Shown here: positions 25,671 to 27,337 of the stretch, piece by piece
Layout: each line of letters begins with the position of its first letter
Numbering within the stretch: the first letter of the stretch is position 1
NCBI GenBank assembly: GCA_965365445.1
Contig: CBDUBS010000033.1
Coordinates: 1 to 27,337, forward strand
From: CBDUBS01 sp965365445
GTDB taxonomy: Bacteria; Bacteroidota; Rhodothermia; Rhodothermales; DASSAV01
Length of the DNA stretch: 27,337 nucleotides
Direction of reading: 5' to 3'
Notes under the pieces: model-generated
What the model was told of the DNA's origin: nothing
Seen by the model: only the letters and a program-made list of their open reading frames with translations
Database searches by the model: none
Translations under genes and position numbers: made by a program

Positions 25671-27311
25671 TTATCCGTCGTCGGTGCACCGGAAGTGGAA
25701 AAGCACGGCCCGGCCTTCCGGAGCGTCGAATACATAATTCCCACCTGCCTGCTCGGTTATAACCTGTCTTTCCTTACGCATCACGTCGTACTGCGTCACC
25801 TGCCACGTTCCTTTCGGGAGGCGGGCCGTCATGCCTTTATGAGCCTGATTCGTGCCTAACACGTATTCTCTGCCCGGCCATTGCATGGCCCTGAAATTGT
25901 CGTGGGCGTCCTCGAAAATGCTCAGCCTTCGGTTCACTACCGCAACAGGCGCCATCCGCCAGAAGGTAATGTGCTTGTCGATCTGGTTGCGCAGCCATTG
26001 CAAATTGTCCGCAGAAGCATGCTCCGCAGGGTCGAAATCACCCTCAAAGTACTGGCCCAGCTTGTTGCCGGATTTGTGCGAGGTAGAGGCGTAGCCCCCT
26101 CCCAGGAACGCCCCCAGCATGGCCTCGATCACATCCGACTCGCTCCAGCCGTCCCCGGCGCCTTCGTAGGCCAGTTCGTCGTTTAGGACCGGGTTCCTTC
26201 CGCCGATCCAATAGTTGCGTTCGTTGAAATCGGCGGCGTGATGCAGTTTCTTCAGCTTATTCTGAAGAATGATGTGCGTATACCAGTGCGGCTCACCGCC
26301 TAGCGCCGTATCCCAATCCGCTTGCATGGCATGCACGCTGACTGGCGTCGGGTATGGTAGGAACTTCTGCAACCGGGCGCCGAGCATTCGGATTTCCTCG
26401 GGACTGTAATTCGGCTCCTTGATGTCGTACTCGTTCGAGACGACCATCCATACGTTGGGATAGCTCCCGTACCGGGCCGCCACGTACCGGAGAAAGGGGG
26501 TGGCGTCTCCGCCGTTCCGGGCCGCCTTCAGCGCCGAACGCGACGCCTTCGTATCCGGACCGTTGAGAATCAGATCCGCGATGAGGTCCAGGTCGTAGGC
26601 CGTTTGAACGGCCCGGTCTACCCGGCGGTTGAACCACGCCGGGTTGGGCCGGTGGGAAAAGCTTCCATCATCGGTGGGAAGGCCGGAATCGTCCAGAAAG
26701 GGTTTCTGGGTGGGGTGCGGATACCGGTCCCCCGTGAGGCCGAAGCGCAGTTTGTTGAAATAGGCCGCCGATCCCCTTATGTCGCGTTCGATGGAGCTTC
26801 CGTTGGGACCCTCGGGACCGTATTCGGAAAGGAAGCTGTAAAAGGTATTGCCCACGATATAGGGATGCGATCCGTTCGAGCGCACGAACCACCGACCGTT
26901 CGTGTCTTCATCTACCTCCCAGAAGCCGGGCGTTTCGGAAGGCAGGGCGTCTACGATGACCCCTTCTCGCTGTCCGTCGAGCTCGGGCCGGTTGGAGGTC
27001 GTTTCTGAAAGAACCCAGCGGCCAGGCCGGGTGGGAGTGAAGCGCACCTTGAACACGTTGCCTTCGATGCCCCCCTCACCGTCTCCATCGAAGAAGCCGT
27101 GCACCCGGATGGTTTGTCCGTCCTGATGGCGCCACTCCGTCGTCAGAGAGATATCGGCGGAGGGAGTGTCCGCCGCCTTCTGCTGCGGTCCCGCAAACGG
27201 CAGCTCTACGACTCCGAAGCAGGGAAGCCGAAACTGCGCCGACGTCATGTGAGGAGAAAAAGCTCCCCCGATGATTGACAGGCACCCTATTTTCAGGATG
27301 ATTCTTAGCAT
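25671..27311 (-). CDS. DUF5060/DUF4038 (apiosidase-like, GH140-type) secreted glycosidase
   Basis: A 546-residue secreted protein with a signal peptide ending near MTSAQ (residue 26). Residues about 33-115 match the DUF5060 immunoglobulin-like domain (VELPFAGPQQKA… and RFTPTRPGRWVL). A TIM-barrel of DUF4038 type follows with RFGLTGDRYPHP, VVSNEYD (Glu294) and NDELAYEG (Glu379/Glu383) as likely active-site stretches, then a C-terminal beta domain like the so-called collagen-binding module. Relatives include the GH140 apiosidase; whether this enzyme cleaves apiose or another pentose is unknown. It converges with the third GntR gene and begins 26 bp from the right edge, where TATCGAAC resembles the locus motif in part. 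Confidence 0.83.
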   Translation of the reverse strand: MLRIILKIGCLSIIGGAFSPHMTSAQFRLPCFGVVELPFAGPQQKAADTPSADISLTTEWRHQDGQTIRVHGFFDGDGEGGIEGNVFKVRFTPTRPGRWVLSETTSNRPELDGQREGVIVDALPSETPGFWEVDEDTNGRWFVRSNGSHPYIVGNTFYSFLSEYGPEGPNGSSIERDIRGSAAYFNKLRFGLTGDRYPHPTQKPFLDDSGLPTDDGSFSHRPNPAWFNRRVDRAVQTAYDLDLIADLILNGPDTKASRSALKAARNGGDATPFLRYVAARYGSYPNVWMVVSNEYDIKEPNYSPEEIRMLGARLQKFLPYPTPVSVHAMQADWDTALGGEPHWYTHIILQNKLKKLHHAADFNERNYWIGGRNPVLNDELAYEGAGDGWSESDVIEAMLGAFLGGGYASTSHKSGNKLGQYFEGDFDPAEHASADNLQWLRNQIDKHITFWRMAPVAVVNRRLSIFEDAHDNFRAMQWPGREYVLGTNQAHKGMTARLPKGTWQVTQYDVMRKERQVITEQAGGNYVFDAPEGRAVLFHFRCTDDG

Positions 27312-27337
27312 GGCGTTCGATATACTGAATACGGCGG

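Overview
The window looks like part of a carbohydrate utilisation locus from a GC-rich member of the Bacteroidota/Rhodothermota lineage. The main evidence is an adjacent SusC/SusD outer-membrane pair, several secreted glycoside hydrolases with Tat, Sec or lipoprotein signals, two secreted sulfatases, and mostly weak or absent Shine-Dalgarno sequences. The genus cannot be fixed from the sequence alone. No rRNA, tRNA, CRISPR array or insertion sequence was seen, and every gene-free gap is shorter than 200 bp.

Layout. A minus-strand block runs from about 17383 down to 1. In transcription order it holds a GntR/FCD regulator, an enolase-superfamily acid-sugar dehydratase, an N-acetylneuraminate-lyase-like aldolase, a Kelch mutarotase fused to a sodium:solute symporter, two sulfatases, SusC, SusD, a Tat-exported GH39-like glycosidase, a BNR/Asp-box lipoprotein, and a DegT/DnrJ/EryC1 aminotransferase that runs off the left edge. 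A plus-strand block starts divergently at 17562: a second, paralogous GntR/FCD regulator, a D-2-hydroxyacid dehydrogenase, a GH51-like arabinofuranosidase, a GH3 glycosidase, a Tat-type phosphotriesterase-family metallohydrolase and a third GntR/FCD regulator. It converges with a minus-strand DUF5060/DUF4038 (apiosidase-like) protein at the right edge.

How it may work (inference). The sulfatases and glycosidases would trim a sulfated glycan containing pentose and possibly acidic sugar. SusC/SusD would import oligosaccharides across the outer membrane, and the mutarotase-symporter would present and import a reducing sugar. The lactonase-like phosphotriesterase homologue, the dehydratase, the aldolase and the 2-hydroxyacid dehydrogenase could together form a non-phosphorylative aldonate route to pyruvate. 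A sialate-type reading is also possible, because the lyase and the mutarotase both resemble Nan proteins, but no NanE, NanK or NagB homologue lies in the window.

The most notable unexplained signal is a short AT-rich motif. The 9-mer ATCGATAAT occurs exactly in the three minus-strand promoter-type gaps in front of the first GntR gene, the lyase and susC. ATCGATAT sits at the start of the GH39 gene, and a degenerate copy precedes the second GntR gene. It is a candidate operator tying the locus into one regulon.
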